Shown here in pieces: positions 8,701 through 20,642 of a stretch of DNA of 64,000 nucleotides (positions are counted from its first letter, which is position 1; each line of letters opens with the position of its first letter). The stretch is taken from positions 2,356,001 to 2,420,000 of the forward strand of contig NZ_CP032744.1 of the NCBI RefSeq assembly GCF_003641145.1, written 5' to 3'. Position numbers and translations under genes: made by a program. The notes beneath the pieces were generated by a model. The model worked only from the letters and a program-made list of their open reading frames with translations, was not told where the DNA came from and ran no database searches. Source of the stretch: Lactiplantibacillus paraplantarum (GTDB taxonomy: Bacteria > Bacillota > Bacilli > Lactobacillales > Lactobacillaceae).

Positions 8701-9202
8701 TGAAGATTCCAACCGGCAGCAACTTTATTCTGATGCCTATTTTGATTCTGGCCACTGGGGGCTTAAAATTTGGCAAACCATTGTCGGACTGGTAGGCTGG
8801 TTAGCTGTCATTATCCCAATCACAGTTACGATCCTTTCCATCTGGTCAAGTTATAATCATCGCATTCCTCGTTTCTGGTATTATCATGAGGGCATCTTTG
8901 AATTTAAATTTATCGGTATTCTACTGGTCTTTTGCTTTGCACTTGCTTCACTCTTTGCTGTAACTATGACTATTATTCAGAACCGTAAACGTGAACGGGT
9001 CGTTGAGCAGTGGCCGACCTTTAATCCCATCAATCAAAAAAAGCGGCAACAACTATTAGCAAAATTCATGGATGACCGTTTCGGCAACGCTGAATTTCGG
9101 GAAAACACCCGTTATTACCGGGTCAAACCCGAACAGAATCTTGATACGGATCAAATTCAACAACTCTACCAAAAAAATGATTTGGACGATTTAAACGATT
9201 AG
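8684..9202 (+). CDS. PgaD-like small membrane subunit
   Basis: A 172-residue protein with two membrane helices (about residues 32-58 and 78-104) and charged ends, the layout of PgaD-type accessory subunits. PgaD helps the PgaC synthase and is part of its c-di-GMP control. The start is ATG at 8684 behind AGGAGG, inside the end of the EAL gene. The call rests on layout and context more than on a clear sequence motif. Confidence 0.65.
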   Translation: MTKQPNEDSNRQQLYSDAYFDSGHWGLKIWQTIVGLVGWLAVIIPITVTILSIWSSYNHRIPRFWYYHEGIFEFKFIGILLVFCFALASLFAVTMTIIQNRKRERVVEQWPTFNPINQKKRQQLLAKFMDDRFGNAEFRENTRYYRVKPEQNLDTDQIQQLYQKNDLDDLND

Positions 9203-9216
9203 GAAGGAAGGTCACC

Positions 9217-10545
9217 ATGACCAATATTTTCATTGACCATTTATTTGAAGCGACGTTCTTTAAAACAGTCGTCAACCTGGCCCTCCTAATTCTCTGTCTG
9301 TATCCCGTTGTTGGCTCATTCTTTTGGTTTGCCGGCTCATTATCCTATCGCTTTATTAAGACCAATAAACGCGACGACAATTGGCAAGCCATTCCGGTTG
9401 ACCAACAACCCATGATTACCATCATGATTCCGGCCCACAACGAAGAAGTCATGATTGAAGAGACCATCACTTATTTATTCGATGAACTCAACTATACGAA
9501 CTATGAAGTCTTGGTCATGAACGATGGTTCGACTGACGAGACAGCGGCTATCATTCGCCGCCTGCAGTTAAGTTATCCCCGCCTGCGGACCGTTGAGATC
9601 GAGAAGAACAAGGGTAAGGCCCATGCTTTTAACATCGGGATGTATTTTGCTAAGGGTGACTATATTCTGAGCAACGACGCCGATACCATCCCTGAAAAAG
9701 ACGCCCTGATGAAGTACATGAACTTCTTCATCCATGACCGCGATATGAATACGTCCGCCGTCACAGCCAACATGGATGTTCAAAATCGAACATCCCTCCT
9801 AGGCAAATCACAAACTGTCGAGTTTTCAAGTATCGTGGGCGTTATTAAACGTAGCCAAACATCCATCAACGATTCAATGTATGCTTACAGTGGCGCTAAT
9901 ACCCTGTACCGTAAACAATTTCTCATTGATGTTGGCGGTTTCCGTCAAAATCGGGCGACCGAAGATATTAGTATTGCGTGGGACCACCAAATGGTCGGCG
10001 CCGTTCCTCGGTTTGCACCCAACATCGTCTTCCACATGAATGTTCCCACCACGATTCGTGATCTTTATCATCAACGTAAGCGCTGGGCTCAGGGCGGGAC
10101 CGAAGTCTGGTTAACGAACATTAAAAAGTTTCTCTTACACCCGATTACCCATCGTTATCAACTATCGATGTTCGTTGATTCAACCTTGTCGATTATCTGG
10201 TCATTTTTCTTCGTCATTACTTCCCTGATGTTTTTGATCCTCATGGGCTGGTTCTTGATGACCGGTAACTTCGAACGCATCTACCATGGCCTGATGTTGT
10301 CATTTATCTTCGTCAGCTTTGAACTATTGGCAGGTTTCATGCAATTACTGGCCGCATTACTACTGGACCATCACGGTGCGAAATTAAAATATTGGTTTTT
10401 TGCACCACTCTACATGTTGTTTTATTGGATGATTAATCCCCTTACCGTAGTGGCAACGTTCGTACCAGCACTGAAAACCATCTTAGGCTTTGGCTCAGGG
10501 ACATGGGTCAGCCCGAAACGCCAATCCTTACAAAATAAAAAATAA
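9217..10545 (+). CDS. Processive family 2 glycosyltransferase (PgaC/IcaA/BcsA type)
   Basis: A 442-residue membrane glycosyltransferase. It has an N-terminal membrane helix, a GT2 domain with MNDGS (Asp103), DAD at 154-156, TED at 248-250 and the processive motif QRKRW at 286-290, then three or four C-terminal membrane helices. Such enzymes polymerise UDP-sugars and push the chain across the membrane. With the PgaD-like and EAL-like partners this suggests an exopolysaccharide, possibly poly-GlcNAc, under c-di-GMP control. No deacetylase gene is present. Confidence 0.85.
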   Translation: MTNIFIDHLFEATFFKTVVNLALLILCLYPVVGSFFWFAGSLSYRFIKTNKRDDNWQAIPVDQQPMITIMIPAHNEEVMIEETITYLFDELNYTNYEVLVMNDGSTDETAAIIRRLQLSYPRLRTVEIEKNKGKAHAFNIGMYFAKGDYILSNDADTIPEKDALMKYMNFFIHDRDMNTSAVTANMDVQNRTSLLGKSQTVEFSSIVGVIKRSQTSINDSMYAYSGANTLYRKQFLIDVGGFRQNRATEDISIAWDHQMVGAVPRFAPNIVFHMNVPTTIRDLYHQRKRWAQGGTEVWLTNIKKFLLHPITHRYQLSMFVDSTLSIIWSFFFVITSLMFLILMGWFLMTGNFERIYHGLMLSFIFVSFELLAGFMQLLAALLLDHHGAKLKYWFFAPLYMLFYWMINPLTVVATFVPALKTILGFGSGTWVSPKRQSLQNKK

Positions 10546-10631
10546 CGTTCGCGTAACCGAGCTCAACAGCAAACTAACTAAGAACACCCAATGACATCAT
10601 GTTTGCACACACTAATTTAACGCTACTAACA

Positions 10632-10688
10632 AAATCGTGCGATTAACCGAGAGCCACTCAGTTAACCGCACGATTTAATTTGTTTTTT
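10632..10688. terminator. Terminator after the glycosyltransferase operon
   Basis: AAATCGTGCG and TTAAC pair with GTTAAC and CGCACGATTT, followed by TTTTTT at about 10682. Confidence 0.8.
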
Positions 10689-10699
10689 AACTACTACCG

Positions 10700-11484
10700 A
10701 TGCATTAATCTGTTACGAATCAATATTTAAAAAAGCTTCGATGTCACAGGTCGGCAGCTTAGGCCCGCCCATAGCAGCACTAGCTAGTGAAGCTTACGAC
10801 GTCAGTGCACTACACTGAACAACAATTGCCATGCGTCACGTGCCACTGAACACAAAGATCCGCGGGCAAATTGTGAACAGCCTCTTGGCTAACTTGTGTA
10901 CTCAGTTCAGTAATCGTCATGACCTGCCGCCCACCAAGTGCACAACTATTCAGCTGAATCTGGCGTGCGCCAGCTTGGTACAAATCACTCATAATTTGAT
11001 GATACGCTGCTGCCAAATCGTGCACCATTTCTGAATCTGACTGGTAGACTTGGCTGAGTGCAGTTGCATTAGCTGGCCGCTTAAGTTCCGCCAAACAAAG
11101 TGTAGGAGCTGGCAGTATTTGCTTATCGACTACCCCACCACTAATCTGGTCACGCATAAATTCAAAATGAGCGACAGCCGGATGATTGAAGCCACTAATT
11201 TTACCAGTAAGTGCAAGTGCTGGTGTTTGGGGCGTTGATGCTCGACCAATGCCCTGTAACCCCCAAAAGAAATTGAGATGCCACCAGTTTTGATTACGCG
11301 ACTCACCACTATTAACCGGTTTTTGGATATGGTGAATAAACGCAGCATCCTCGACATTCTTAAGCCCGGTTGCGCTGACATTTAAAGTTGTTAACTTTCG
11401 TTGCAAGTAACCACGCCGGCTACCAGCCACATGCCAATTATGTATGCGTCGCTTAACTACCGTCATCAAAGCGCCCATTTCCAT
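10700..11484 (-). pseudogene. Decayed cobalamin-independent methionine synthase-like gene (YxjG/MetE C-terminal type)
   Basis: The open frame from ATG 11484 (behind GGAGG) to a stop at 10810 encodes about 224 residues; the family is usually about 370. The stretch NWWHLNFFWGLQG matches the family's WWHLDFFWGL, and QIQLNSCALGGR sits where QLDDC with a zinc ligand is expected. The frame ends soon after HVTHGN, where CRGN is normal. Beyond the stop, GCDIEAF-like remnants continue to about 10705. Catalytic and zinc residues are lost, so it is probably inactive. Confidence 0.7.
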
Positions 11485-11525
11485 ACTAAACTTAGCCTCC
11501 AAATTGCTCTTAACATATCAAAATA

Positions 11526-11564
11526 AAAATCGTCCCTTTATTTTCGCTTAAAAAGGACGATTTT
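11526..11564 (-). terminator. Terminator of the pur operon
   Basis: AAAATCGTCC (11526-11535) pairs with GGACGATTTT (11555-11564). On the minus strand the stem is followed by TTTTTATTTT. It lies about 100 nt after the purD stop. Confidence 0.85.
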
Positions 11565-11666
11565 AACGTTGGTGCTGGTCATTCCCAACACGCAACTTCA
11601 AATTTTATAACGAATTTAAGTAATGCTACTAGCATAGAATGGGATAATCTGATTGTCAAGCATTAA

Positions 11667-12905
11667 TCAATGCAACTGTTCAATTCCTTTGGCACCAATA
11701 TCGGTTCGATAAATCAGATCGCCAATCGCCAGTTGATCAATTTGCTGATAAACCGCCTGCTGTGCCGCCATCAAGTTGGGGGCACTAGCCGTTACCATCA
11801 TCACTCGACCTCCCGCACTGACTAATTGATCCGGCGTACCGGTTACACTCGCGTAATCAGCTCCCGTCACGCTTGGAACGGGGACCCCCGCTTTAACTGG
11901 CCCCGGATAACCAGGAGCGGCTAGTACAACTCCGAGGTAGCTGGCAGCCGTCTGCCACTGAACGTGCGGTTGCCGGTGCTGAAGCAAGTCGACAATGACT
12001 TGATAGAAATCACTCTGTAGTTGCGGTAATAAAATCTGGGTTTCAGGATCACCTAGTCGTAGATTATATTCAATAACTTGAACACCAGTTGCAGTGAGCA
12101 TGCCGCCAACATAGATGACCCCTTCAAAACTCAATCCCTCCGCTTTCATTCCCGCAATTGTCGGTTCAATAATTGTGGTAACTGTCTGCTCAATGACTGC
12201 CGGCGTAATTTGTGGCACTGGTGAATAGGCCCCCATCCCGCCCGTATTTGGTCCCAGATCATGATCTTGTAACCGTTTGTGGTCCTGCGCCGTTGGTAAC
12301 AACACATAGCGCTCACCACCAACTAAGACCATTTGTGAGAATTCAAAACCGGTCACATAATCTTCAATCAACACAGTCGCACTGGCCGCAAATGCCGTTG
12401 TAATTGCCGTTGCCGCCTGTTCATAACTCGTTGCGACCGTCACACCTTTGCCAGCCGCCAGTCCATCGACCTTGATAACTTGTGGCAATGACTGTTCACG
12501 ACTATAAGTCAGCGCAGGCGCTAACTCGTGAAATTGGCGGTAGTCGGCGGTCGGAATGTGGTGGCGACGCATAAAGGCTTTGGCGAATACTTTAGAGCTC
12601 TCCAATTGTGCAGCCGCCTGATGCGGGCCGAAAATCGCAAGTCCCGCCGCCTGGAAGTAATCAACGATGCCAGCTGCTAACGGTACTTCTGGGCCGACAA
12701 AGGTCAATGTGATGGTATTGGCCCGCGCAAAGTTAACTAAACCTGCAAAGTCCATTTCTTCAATTGCCAACGTCTGAATCCCATCCGGCACCATTCCTGG
12801 ATTACCGGGCGCACAATAAACGGTACTGACCTGTGGACTTGTCATCATCGCCTTGGCAATGGCATGCTCACGACCACCACCGCCAACTACTAATACTTTT
12901 GCCAT
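11667..12905 (-). CDS. purD: Phosphoribosylamine-glycine ligase
   Basis: About 412 residues, ATP-grasp fold. It joins glycine to phosphoribosylamine in step 2 of IMP synthesis. Visible family features are [15 protein letters not shown] at the N-terminus, [11 protein letters not shown], and [10 protein letters not shown] for metal binding. It is the last gene of the operon. I prefer the ATG at 12905; an ATG four codons earlier (12917) lies too close to GAAGGG. Confidence 0.97.
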   Translation of the reverse strand: MAKVLVVGGGGREHAIAKAMMTSPQVSTVYCAPGNPGMVPDGIQTLAIEEMDFAGLVNFARANTITLTFVGPEVPLAAGIVDYFQAAGLAIFGPHQAAAQLESSKVFAKAFMRRHHIPTADYRQFHELAPALTYSREQSLPQVIKVDGLAAGKGVTVATSYEQAATAITTAFAASATVLIEDYVTGFEFSQMVLVGGERYVLLPTAQDHKRLQDHDLGPNTGGMGAYSPVPQITPAVIEQTVTTIIEPTIAGMKAEGLSFEGVIYVGGMLTATGVQVIEYNLRLGDPETQILLPQLQSDFYQVIVDLLQHRQPHVQWQTAASYLGVVLAAPGYPGPVKAGVPVPSVTGADYASVTGTPDQLVSAGGRVMMVTASAPNLMAAQQAVYQQIDQLAIGDLIYRTDIGAKGIEQLH

Positions 12906-12928
12906 GTTCGCACCCATCCCTTCACTGA

Positions 12929-14461
12929 TTAATGCCGGAAATGCCGGACACCAGTTGTGACCATCGTAATTCCATACCGATCAGCCATCGCAATGGAGTC
13001 CTTATCGCGAATACTCCCACCCGGCTGCACGATTGCGCGAATACCATGTTGAGCCGCGTATTCAACACAATCATCCATCGGAAAGAAAGCGTCAGAAGCT
13101 AAAATAGCCTGCTCATAACCGGCCTGTTGCATGGCCTTGCCAATTGCAATCTTAGTGGAATCAATCCGGTTCATCTGTCCAGAACCAATTCCCAACGTCC
13201 GGTCCGCCGTCGTAACGACCACCGCATTACTCTTAACGTGTTTAACGACCTGCTGGCCAAAAGCTAATGCCTTTAATTGCTCCGGTGTTGGTTGCGTCTG
13301 AGTGACAACCGTAAAGTCAGCTGGCGTTTCAAAGGTTGTATCAACCTCTTGCCGTAGTAAGCCACCGCCAACTGAAATGGTTTCAAATTTATCAGCCGTA
13401 TGGGCTTGATCAAAGTTAACCGTCATTAAACGCAAGTTTTTCTTCTTAGATAAGACGGTTAAAGCCTCGTCATCGAAACTTGGTGCAATAATAATTTCCA
13501 AGAATAACGCGTGCATTTTTTCCGCCGTTGCTAAGTCGACAGGTCGATTGAGTGCAATAATGCCACCGAAAATAGAAATCGAATCGGCTTCATAAGCCTT
13601 ATCCCAAGCATCTTCAATCGTCGTCCCCAACCCAACACCACAAGGATTCATGTGCTTCATCGCCACTACGGCCGGTTGTTGATATTCACTGACCATCCGC
13701 AACGCCGCGTCAGCATCCTTGATGTTATTGTAAGAAAGCTCTTTACCATGAATTTGATGCGCACCCGTAATTGAAAAGTCAGTTGGTAGTGCATTTTCGT
13801 AGAAAGCTGCTTGCTGATGACTGTTCTCACCATAACGAAGGGCTTGCTGCTTGTCGTAAGTAAGCGTTAACTTATCTGGAAATTCCTCAGTCGTTAAATA
13901 TTGGGCAATCAGTGCATCATAAGCCGCGGTGTGTTGAAAGACCTTGGCAGCAAGGTGTTGCCGTACTATTGGTGTAATGGCTTCCGCTTGTAGGTCCGCC
14001 AGAATTTGATCATAATCAGCCGGATCTACAATTGGTAGTACGGCTGCAAAGTTCTTGGCGGCGGAACGTAACATCGATGGGCCACCAATATCGATCTGTT
14101 CAATGGCTTCAGCCTGTGTCACATCGGGTCGCTGAATCGTCGCCTTGAATGGATAAAGATTAACAACGACCATGTCGATTGGCTGAATCCCAGCTGCTTC
14201 TAATTGGGCCATATGCGCTGGTAGATCACGCCGAGCCAACAAGCCCGCATGGACCTTGGGATGCAAAGTTTTGACCCGTCCATCAAGCATTTCAGGAAAA
14301 CCGGTCACTTCTTCAATCCCAATCACTGGAATGCCCGCTGCTTCGAGTGCCTTTTTCGTCCCACCAGTTGAGATCAACTCGTAATCTAGCGCAACGAGTC
14401 CCTTTGCAAAATCAGTTAATCCTTGCTTATCAGAAACACTTAACAACGCACGTTTTGTCAT
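12929..14461 (-). CDS. purH: Bifunctional AICAR transformylase / IMP cyclohydrolase
   Basis: A 510-residue cytosolic enzyme for the last two steps to IMP. The N-terminal IMP cyclohydrolase part begins with [13 protein letters not shown]. The transformylase part carries [13 protein letters not shown] and [14 protein letters not shown] at 14461 follows AAGGAG and comes right after purN. A longer frame to 14590 exists, but its extra N-terminus runs inside purN and has no family match. Confidence 0.98.
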   Translation of the reverse strand: MTKRALLSVSDKQGLTDFAKGLVALDYELISTGGTKKALEAAGIPVIGIEEVTGFPEMLDGRVKTLHPKVHAGLLARRDLPAHMAQLEAAGIQPIDMVVVNLYPFKATIQRPDVTQAEAIEQIDIGGPSMLRSAAKNFAAVLPIVDPADYDQILADLQAEAITPIVRQHLAAKVFQHTAAYDALIAQYLTTEEFPDKLTLTYDKQQALRYGENSHQQAAFYENALPTDFSITGAHQIHGKELSYNNIKDADAALRMVSEYQQPAVVAMKHMNPCGVGLGTTIEDAWDKAYEADSISIFGGIIALNRPVDLATAEKMHALFLEIIIAPSFDDEALTVLSKKKNLRLMTVNFDQAHTADKFETISVGGGLLRQEVDTTFETPADFTVVTQTQPTPEQLKALAFGQQVVKHVKSNAVVVTTADRTLGIGSGQMNRIDSTKIAIGKAMQQAGYEQAILASDAFFPMDDCVEYAAQHGIRAIVQPGGSIRDKDSIAMADRYGITMVTTGVRHFRH

Positions 14462-14462
14462 C

Positions 14463-15041
14463 TTAAATTGCTCCTTCATTAATGAGTGTCTGTAACACAT
14501 CTGGATAAAATTGGTGTTCACAAATATGAATACGCGTCGCCAGCGTTGACAACGTATCATCGGGTGCAACTGGAACAACGCGTTGGGCAATTATTTGCCC
14601 AGTATCGATACCAGCATCGATATAGTGAATCGTCACCCCCGTCTCAGTAACACCAGCCGCAAAAGCATCTTCAATGCCGTGACGACCTGGAAAATCCGGT
14701 AACAGTGCCGGGTGGATATTAATAATTTTATGAGCATAAGCATTCAACAGGGTGGGACCAATAATCCGCATATATCCTGCTAATAACACGACATCAATTT
14801 GTCGCGCCTGCAGTGCCGTTAAAATAATGGCCTCCGCAGCCGCCTTGTTGGCATACTCATGAAAATCAACAATTAGTATGGGTACATTAACTGCTCGGGC
14901 CTTCGCAATCACGGGCGCATCTGGCTGGTCACACACAAGCAATCCAAGCACTACGGGTAGTTGGCGTACCTTAATAGCCTGCTGTAAAGCATCAAAGTTC
15001 GTCCCGTTGCCCGAAGCAAATACCGCGATTTTTTTAACCAT
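14463..15041 (-). CDS. purN: Phosphoribosylglycinamide formyltransferase
   Basis: 192 residues. Uses 10-formyl-THF to make FGAR. The motif FASGNGTNF at the start, [13 protein letters not shown], and GVTIHYID with Asp are the family hallmarks (Asn-His-Asp catalytic set). ATG at 15041 behind GAGG overlaps the end of purM by 8 nt, so translation is probably coupled. Confidence 0.97.
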   Translation of the reverse strand: MVKKIAVFASGNGTNFDALQQAIKVRQLPVVLGLLVCDQPDAPVIAKARAVNVPILIVDFHEYANKAAAEAIILTALQARQIDVVLLAGYMRIIGPTLLNAYAHKIINIHPALLPDFPGRHGIEDAFAAGVTETGVTIHYIDAGIDTGQIIAQRVVPVAPDDTLSTLATRIHICEHQFYPDVLQTLINEGAI

Positions 15042-16059
15042 GCTGGGCCTCCTCAAAAACAACCGGAGTCGAACCAGCTTGAACTGTTCCAACTTGATAA
15101 TAAGGCTGCTGAGTAGCTGTTAACTTCGCTATCACCGTCGCCACTTGATCTGGATGAACTATCAGGACCATTCCTAATCCTAGGTTAAAGGTCGACCGTA
15201 AGTCCGTTGCCGTTAAGTCCCCAAGTTCAGCTAATAACGGCATAATCGGTGGTACCGGCCATTGTCCCAACTCCAGATGGGCACTTAAACCGGCTGGTAA
15301 TGCCCGCGCAACATTTTCAATTAAGCCACCACCAGTAATGTGAGCAATGCTCGCCACTAATTTTTGTTGTAATAATGGTTGAACGGCATCAACATAGATG
15401 GTCGTTGGTCGTAAAAGTTCAGTCTGTAGGTCATGACCAAGTTCTTTGAAAACCGTTGTTAATTGGTAATCATGCTGTTTGAATAAAATATCACGTACGA
15501 GACTAAAACCATTAGAATGTAGCCCATTAGATGGTAAACCAATCAGAACATCCCCAGCAGTCACATTAGCTGGCGATAATAAGTCGGCGCGATTCGCAAT
15601 CCCTACCGCAAAACCAGCGAGATCATAATGGTTTTGACCATACATATCCGGCATCTCAGCCGTCTCACCACCAATTAAAGTCGTATGTGCCTGATGACAA
15701 CCGGCCACAACCCCGGTCAAAATGGCCTTGACCCGATCCTGATCTGTATGCCCTAAGCCTAAGTAATCTAAGAAAAATTGCGGCGTCGCCCCTTGTGCTA
15801 AAATATCGTTCACACACATCGCCACTAAGTCGATACCAATCGTCGTATGTCGATCAGCCGCAATCGCCACCAATAATTTAGTACCAACACCATCCGTACC
15901 AGCTACTAGCACGGGATTATTGGTCGTCACGTCCGGACCCAGTGGAAAAGCACCACCAAATGCGCCCAATTGTTGATTACCACTCATTTGTTTGACCGTC
16001 TTTAGGACATCGTAGCCGGCATTAATATCAACGCCAGCCCGCTTATACGCATCACTCAC
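15034..16059 (-). CDS. purM: Phosphoribosylformylglycinamidine cyclo-ligase (AIR synthetase)
   Basis: 341 residues, ATP-dependent ring closure of FGAM to AIR. Recognisable by [27 protein letters not shown] and [11 protein letters not shown]. The start is GTG at 16059, overlapping the purF stop by 4 nt (GTGA), typical of translational coupling. Confidence 0.97.
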   Translation of the reverse strand: MSDAYKRAGVDINAGYDVLKTVKQMSGNQQLGAFGGAFPLGPDVTTNNPVLVAGTDGVGTKLLVAIAADRHTTIGIDLVAMCVNDILAQGATPQFFLDYLGLGHTDQDRVKAILTGVVAGCHQAHTTLIGGETAEMPDMYGQNHYDLAGFAVGIANRADLLSPANVTAGDVLIGLPSNGLHSNGFSLVRDILFKQHDYQLTTVFKELGHDLQTELLRPTTIYVDAVQPLLQQKLVASIAHITGGGLIENVARALPAGLSAHLELGQWPVPPIMPLLAELGDLTATDLRSTFNLGLGMVLIVHPDQVATVIAKLTATQQPYYQVGTVQAGSTPVVFEEAQHG

Positions 16060-17510
16060 TTGATCACCCCTTCATGATTGGCGTGTAATTGCGCAATTTC
16101 TGCATCGTACTCTGCTTGGTAGTCATACAGTGCCGTCGGATAGTCGCCATTAAAATAAGCCATACACAATCCGCCATATGGTTCACTGGTCTGTAAGCCA
16201 ACCGCATCAATGACCCCTTGTTCACTCAAAAAACCTAGTGAATCGGCGCCAAATGTCTGACACATCTCAGGAATCGTTTGTTGAGCCGCAATCAACTCGT
16301 TAGTCGATTGAATATCGATCCCGTAAAAGCATGGATAGCGTAACGGTGGCGATGCAATCCGCAAGTGAACTGATTTTGCGCCCGCATCCTTCAATAATTT
16401 AACGATACGGCGACTAGTCGTTCCACGTACGATTGAATCATCGATTAACACGACTCGTTTGCCAGCAACGACCCCTTTGACAGCTGAGAGTTTCATTCGG
16501 ACGCCCTGTTCCCGTAATGCTTGGGTCGGTTGAATGAAAGTTCTTGATGAATACTGATTTTTGATCAACCCCATTTCATAAGGCAGGCCACTTGCTTCAG
16601 CATAGCCAGTCGCCGCCGACAGGGATGAATTCGGGACCCCGACAACAATATCAGCATCTACCGGCTGCTCAATGGCTAACTGAGCCCCCATTCGTTTACG
16701 GGCAGAATGGACGTTGACACCATGAATATCCGAGTCCGGACGCGCAAAGTAAATAAATTCCATCGAGCAGATGGCTAACTGTGTATCAGTTGTATAGTGA
16801 TCAATCGTCAAACCATGATTATCAATTATTAACAGTTCTCCCGGCTGAACATCTTGAACAAACGTAGCGCCGATCGTATCCAAAGCACAGGTCTCACTGC
16901 AAACGACGTACCCCCCCGTGGGTAGCTGACCCACGACTAATGGCCGTAACCCATTAGGGTCCAAAGCCGCGATCAAACAATCGTTTGTTAATAATAAGTA
17001 GGCAAAGCCACCATGCACTTGTCGTAAGGCATCCTTAACTTGCTCCGTTAACGTGGCTGCCGGACTGCGCCGAATCAAATGCATTAAAATTTCACTATCA
17101 GAACTGGCATGAAAGATAGCCCCATGTTGTTCTAAGCGCTGCCGTAATGTCACCGCATTAGTTAAATTGCCATTATGAGCGAGGGCAAACTGCGCATCGC
17201 TAAAATTAAAACTCAATGGTTGAATATTTTCTAAGCCATGATTACCAGCCGTTGCGTACCGAACGTGCCCCACGGCGGCTTGTCCCGTCAAGTGTGCCAA
17301 GCGACGAGGATCACGGAAGACATCAGCTAATAGACCGAGCCCCCGTTCCGTCTGAAGCTTACCATGATTATTAGCGGTAATCCCAGCACCTTCCTGACCA
17401 CGATGTTGCAATGCATGAAGTCCAAAATACGTCAATTGAGCCGCATCCGGCGAACCCCAAACACCAAACACACCACATTCTTCATTTAGACTGCTTACTT
17501 CAGTAGGCAT
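16056..17510 (-). CDS. purF: Amidophosphoribosyltransferase
   Basis: 484 residues; the committed step, making phosphoribosylamine from PRPP and glutamine. From ATG 17510 (behind AAGGGG) the sequence runs [11 protein letters not shown] then Cys12, so an 11-residue propeptide is expected to be removed to expose the Cys nucleophile. The PRPP loop [14 protein letters not shown] is intact. Cysteines for a Bacillus-type Fe-S cluster may be present towards the C-terminus but were not assigned. Confidence 0.97.
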   Translation of the reverse strand: MPTEVSSLNEECGVFGVWGSPDAAQLTYFGLHALQHRGQEGAGITANNHGKLQTERGLGLLADVFRDPRRLAHLTGQAAVGHVRYATAGNHGLENIQPLSFNFSDAQFALAHNGNLTNAVTLRQRLEQHGAIFHASSDSEILMHLIRRSPAATLTEQVKDALRQVHGGFAYLLLTNDCLIAALDPNGLRPLVVGQLPTGGYVVCSETCALDTIGATFVQDVQPGELLIIDNHGLTIDHYTTDTQLAICSMEFIYFARPDSDIHGVNVHSARKRMGAQLAIEQPVDADIVVGVPNSSLSAATGYAEASGLPYEMGLIKNQYSSRTFIQPTQALREQGVRMKLSAVKGVVAGKRVVLIDDSIVRGTTSRRIVKLLKDAGAKSVHLRIASPPLRYPCFYGIDIQSTNELIAAQQTIPEMCQTFGADSLGFLSEQGVIDAVGLQTSEPYGGLCMAYFNGDYPTALYDYQAEYDAEIAQLHANHEGVIK

Positions 17511-19714
17511 GGTAACGCCCCTTCCCACAACTGTTTTGCAAAGCTCACTTTGATATCAAAGGCTTGATCAGCAGTCTGAACATGTAGTCGGTCCTTCGCC
17601 GTCGTCTGTCCTAAATAAGTCACATACGGTTCCATCAAGCTTTCAAAAGCTGCTTGATGTTCTGGTGTCACCGAGATAACAAACCGCGACTGCGTTTCCG
17701 CAAAGAAATTGGTAGCAGATAAATCACTAACCAGTTCTACCCCCATACTTTGTGGGAAACAAGCTTCCGCGATCGTGGTAATCAACCCACCCTCAGAAAC
17801 ATCATGGGCACTGGCCACTAACCCCTTTTGAATTGCCGTTAACAATAATCGTTGATTGCGATTTTCGGTCACGAGGTCAAAATCAAACAGTTCACCACTA
17901 ATCGTCCCGGTCAACATCTTTTGTAGTTCACTGCCGTTGAAATCGGCTGCCGTTGTTCCTAATACGTAGACCGCATCGCCAGCGTGCTTGAAATCACTGG
18001 TGGTAATATCTTTTTGATGTTTGATCAATCCTACCATGCCAATCATCGGGGTGGGATAAATCGCTTCACCATTCGATTCATTGTTCAACGAAACATTGCC
18101 AGAGATGACTGGCGTATTGAATAACTGACAAGCACGCGCAATTCCCATGGCCGACTCATCTAAATCATAAAATTGCTCTGGCTTTTCCGGATTACCATAA
18201 TTTAAACAGTCAGTGATTCCTAAAGGCTGCCCACCCGAAGCCACAATATTACGCGCCGCTTCTGCGACGGCGATTTCACCACCGATCCGTGGATTTAAGT
18301 ATAAGTATCGCCCATTCACATCAGTCGTAACTGCTAAGGCCTTATCCGTATGCCGAATCCGAATTACACCTGCATCTGAGCCTGGCTTGACGACCGTATT
18401 CGTCTGAACTTGCGAGTCATAAGTGCCATATAACGCTGCCTTGGAGGCAATAGTTGGTTGTTGCAGCATCTTCTTCAATGTTCCGGTCGCATCAACTAGT
18501 CGCGGCATAAATTGATGGTGACTCTGATGATTCAAACGGGTCGGCCGTTTCTTTTCTCGTTCATAGACGGGGGCCTTGGTTGCCAACGCATCAACTGGCA
18601 CGTCAGCGACTAGTTTACCGTGATGAAATAATTGATATTGATGACCAGCCGTTACCTTACCGATAGTGACGGCATCCAGACCGTACTTTTCGAAGACCTG
18701 ATAAATCTCAGCTTCCGCTCCCGCTTTAACACACAGTAACATCCGTTCCTGTGATTCAGAAAGCATCAGTTCAAAAGGCGTCATGCCAGTTTCTCGTTGC
18801 GGGACTAAGTCAAGATTCAAGGATAAGCCACTTCCGGCTTTAGAAGCCATTTCGGCCGAAGATGATACGAGCCCGGCCGCCCCCATATCTTGAATACCAA
18901 TCAAGATATCCCGGTGATCATGAATCACTTCAAGGCACGCTTCCATCAATAGTTTTTCCATGAAGGGATCACCAACTTGAACAGCGGAACGTTGCGTCTC
19001 ATTGGCATCATTAAATTCGGCTGAAGCAAAGGAAGCACCGTTAATGCCATCGCGTCCCGTTTTGGCACCGACGTAAATAACGGCATTTCCAATTCCTGTT
19101 GCTTGCCCCTTTTGAATGTCAGCCTGGTCCAAAATACCGACACACATGGCATTCACCAACGGATTCTTTTGATAGCTCGCATCAAACACGGTATCGCCAC
19201 CGATCGTTGGAATTCCGATACAGTTGCCATAACCCCCAATTCCAGCAACGACTTGTGAAATCAAGTATTTAGTATGCGCATCCGTTGGTTCACCAAATCG
19301 CAAACTATCTAATAAGGCAATTGGACGAGCCCCCATTGAGAAAATGTCGCGAATAATGCCACCCACACCGGTCGCCGCACCTTCATAAGGTTCGACCGCT
19401 GACGGGTGATTGTGACTTTCGGCCTTAAAAACAACGGCTTGACCATCACCAATATCAATAATACCCGCCCCTTCACCAGGGCCCTCAAGCACTTGTTCAC
19501 CTTGTGTCCAAAATTTCTTCAGAACTGGCTTAGAATTCTTGTACGAACAATGTTCACTCCACATGCCAGAAAATAGGCCAGTCTCGGTCTCGTTAGGCAA
19601 ACGTTCGAGCACTTCATCCGTTAATAATTGATATTCAGCATCGGTCAAACCCCAATCCCGATATACCTTGGAATCACGAACATCGGTCGGTGATAATGGT
19701 TGCTTTCTAAGCAT
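17495..19714 (-). CDS. purL: FGAM synthase subunit II (synthetase)
   Basis: 739 residues, the small (Gram-positive) PurL that works with PurS and PurQ. Features include [35 protein letters not shown] in two overlapping segments, and [18 protein letters not shown] at 19714 overlaps purQ by 8 nt. A longer frame to 19777 runs into purQ and is rejected. Confidence 0.97.
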   Translation of the reverse strand: MLRKQPLSPTDVRDSKVYRDWGLTDAEYQLLTDEVLERLPNETETGLFSGMWSEHCSYKNSKPVLKKFWTQGEQVLEGPGEGAGIIDIGDGQAVVFKAESHNHPSAVEPYEGAATGVGGIIRDIFSMGARPIALLDSLRFGEPTDAHTKYLISQVVAGIGGYGNCIGIPTIGGDTVFDASYQKNPLVNAMCVGILDQADIQKGQATGIGNAVIYVGAKTGRDGINGASFASAEFNDANETQRSAVQVGDPFMEKLLMEACLEVIHDHRDILIGIQDMGAAGLVSSSAEMASKAGSGLSLNLDLVPQRETGMTPFELMLSESQERMLLCVKAGAEAEIYQVFEKYGLDAVTIGKVTAGHQYQLFHHGKLVADVPVDALATKAPVYEREKKRPTRLNHQSHHQFMPRLVDATGTLKKMLQQPTIASKAALYGTYDSQVQTNTVVKPGSDAGVIRIRHTDKALAVTTDVNGRYLYLNPRIGGEIAVAEAARNIVASGGQPLGITDCLNYGNPEKPEQFYDLDESAMGIARACQLFNTPVISGNVSLNNESNGEAIYPTPMIGMVGLIKHQKDITTSDFKHAGDAVYVLGTTAADFNGSELQKMLTGTISGELFDFDLVTENRNQRLLLTAIQKGLVASAHDVSEGGLITTIAEACFPQSMGVELVSDLSATNFFAETQSRFVISVTPEHQAAFESLMEPYVTYLGQTTAKDRLHVQTADQAFDIKVSFAKQLWEGALPCLLK

Positions 19715-20387
19715 GCGTAGCCTCCTCTTGATTAGCAATGACGGACTGAAAAATTCCCAGACCATCTGTGGAACCAAGAATCATTTCCACAGCCCGTTCT
19801 GGATGGGGCATCATGCCTAACACGTTACCGGCTCGATTCATGATACCAGCAATGTTTTCCGTACTACCATTCGGATTATCGACATATTCAAAGATGATTT
19901 GATGGTTGGCACGTAACTCAGCTAACGTCGTTTCATCACAATAATAATTACCCTCACCATGCGCAATTGGCAAACTGATTTGATCCGTTGAACCATACGC
20001 GGACGTAAAAGCTGTCCCATGATTAACAATTCGTAACCGACTATCTTGACAAATAAATTTGGCTGAACGATTCGACTGCAAGGCACCTGGTAATAGCCCA
20101 GCCTCAGTTAACACTTGAAAGCCATTACAGATACCGATAACTGGTTTACCTGCGTTTGCAAACGCAATCACGGCTGGCATAATCGGTGCAAAACGAGCAA
20201 TGGCTCCACTTCGCAAGTAATCACCGTACGAAAAACCGCCCGGTAAAATGACCGCATCGTAACCTGCCAGTGACGTTGCCGTTGCAGGAATCAAATCCGC
20301 CGAGACGTGTAAAACATCGCGCAAAGCGTTTACCATATCATGATCACAATTAGAACCAGGAAAAACTGGTACGGCAAATCTCAGCAT
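19707..20387 (-). CDS. purQ: FGAM synthase subunit I (glutaminase)
   Basis: 226 residues, class I glutamine amidotransferase. The nucleophile is in GICNGFQVL and the His-Glu pair in [20 protein letters not shown] is also diagnostic. It supplies ammonia to PurL. Its ATG overlaps the purS stop (TAATG). Confidence 0.97.
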   Translation of the reverse strand: MLRFAVPVFPGSNCDHDMVNALRDVLHVSADLIPATATSLAGYDAVILPGGFSYGDYLRSGAIARFAPIMPAVIAFANAGKPVIGICNGFQVLTEAGLLPGALQSNRSAKFICQDSRLRIVNHGTAFTSAYGSTDQISLPIAHGEGNYYCDETTLAELRANHQIIFEYVDNPNGSTENIAGIMNRAGNVLGMMPHPERAVEMILGSTDGLGIFQSVIANQEEATHA

Positions 20388-20641
20388 TATAAAGCCTCCA
20401 TCTCAGTAATTTCGTAACGATAGGTTTCCATGTTGACGTTAGCTAACAACTGATCACACATTTCATCAATTTCAGCAGCTACTGGTCGATCATCTGCGTG
20501 AATCTTAACCTCAAAATACTTGCCTAACTCAACCGCATCCACATTCGTATATCCCAGCCGATGTAGGGCATCATGAATGGCCTCACCCTTGGGATCTAAA
20601 ATTGATTGCTTATAAGTAACATAGATTTTAACTAAGTACAT
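20387..20641 (-). CDS. purS: FGAM synthase, PurS subunit
   Basis: 84 residues, the small bridging subunit of the PurSQL complex; [14 protein letters not shown] is the typical segment. ATG at 20641 behind GAGG, overlapping the end of purC. Confidence 0.96.
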   Translation of the reverse strand: MYLVKIYVTYKQSILDPKGEAIHDALHRLGYTNVDAVELGKYFEVKIHADDRPVAAEIDEMCDQLLANVNMETYRYEITEMEAL

Positions 20642-20642
20642 G

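Noticed and set aside
10810..11502. Calling the MetE-like frame an intact small enzyme
   Set aside because: It lacks the last third of the family, including zinc ligands, and fragments of the missing part are visible beyond the stop.
14462..14590. Upstream extension of the purH frame
   Set aside because: It overlaps purN in another frame; the ATG at 14461 has its own ribosome site and gives the usual PurH N-terminus.
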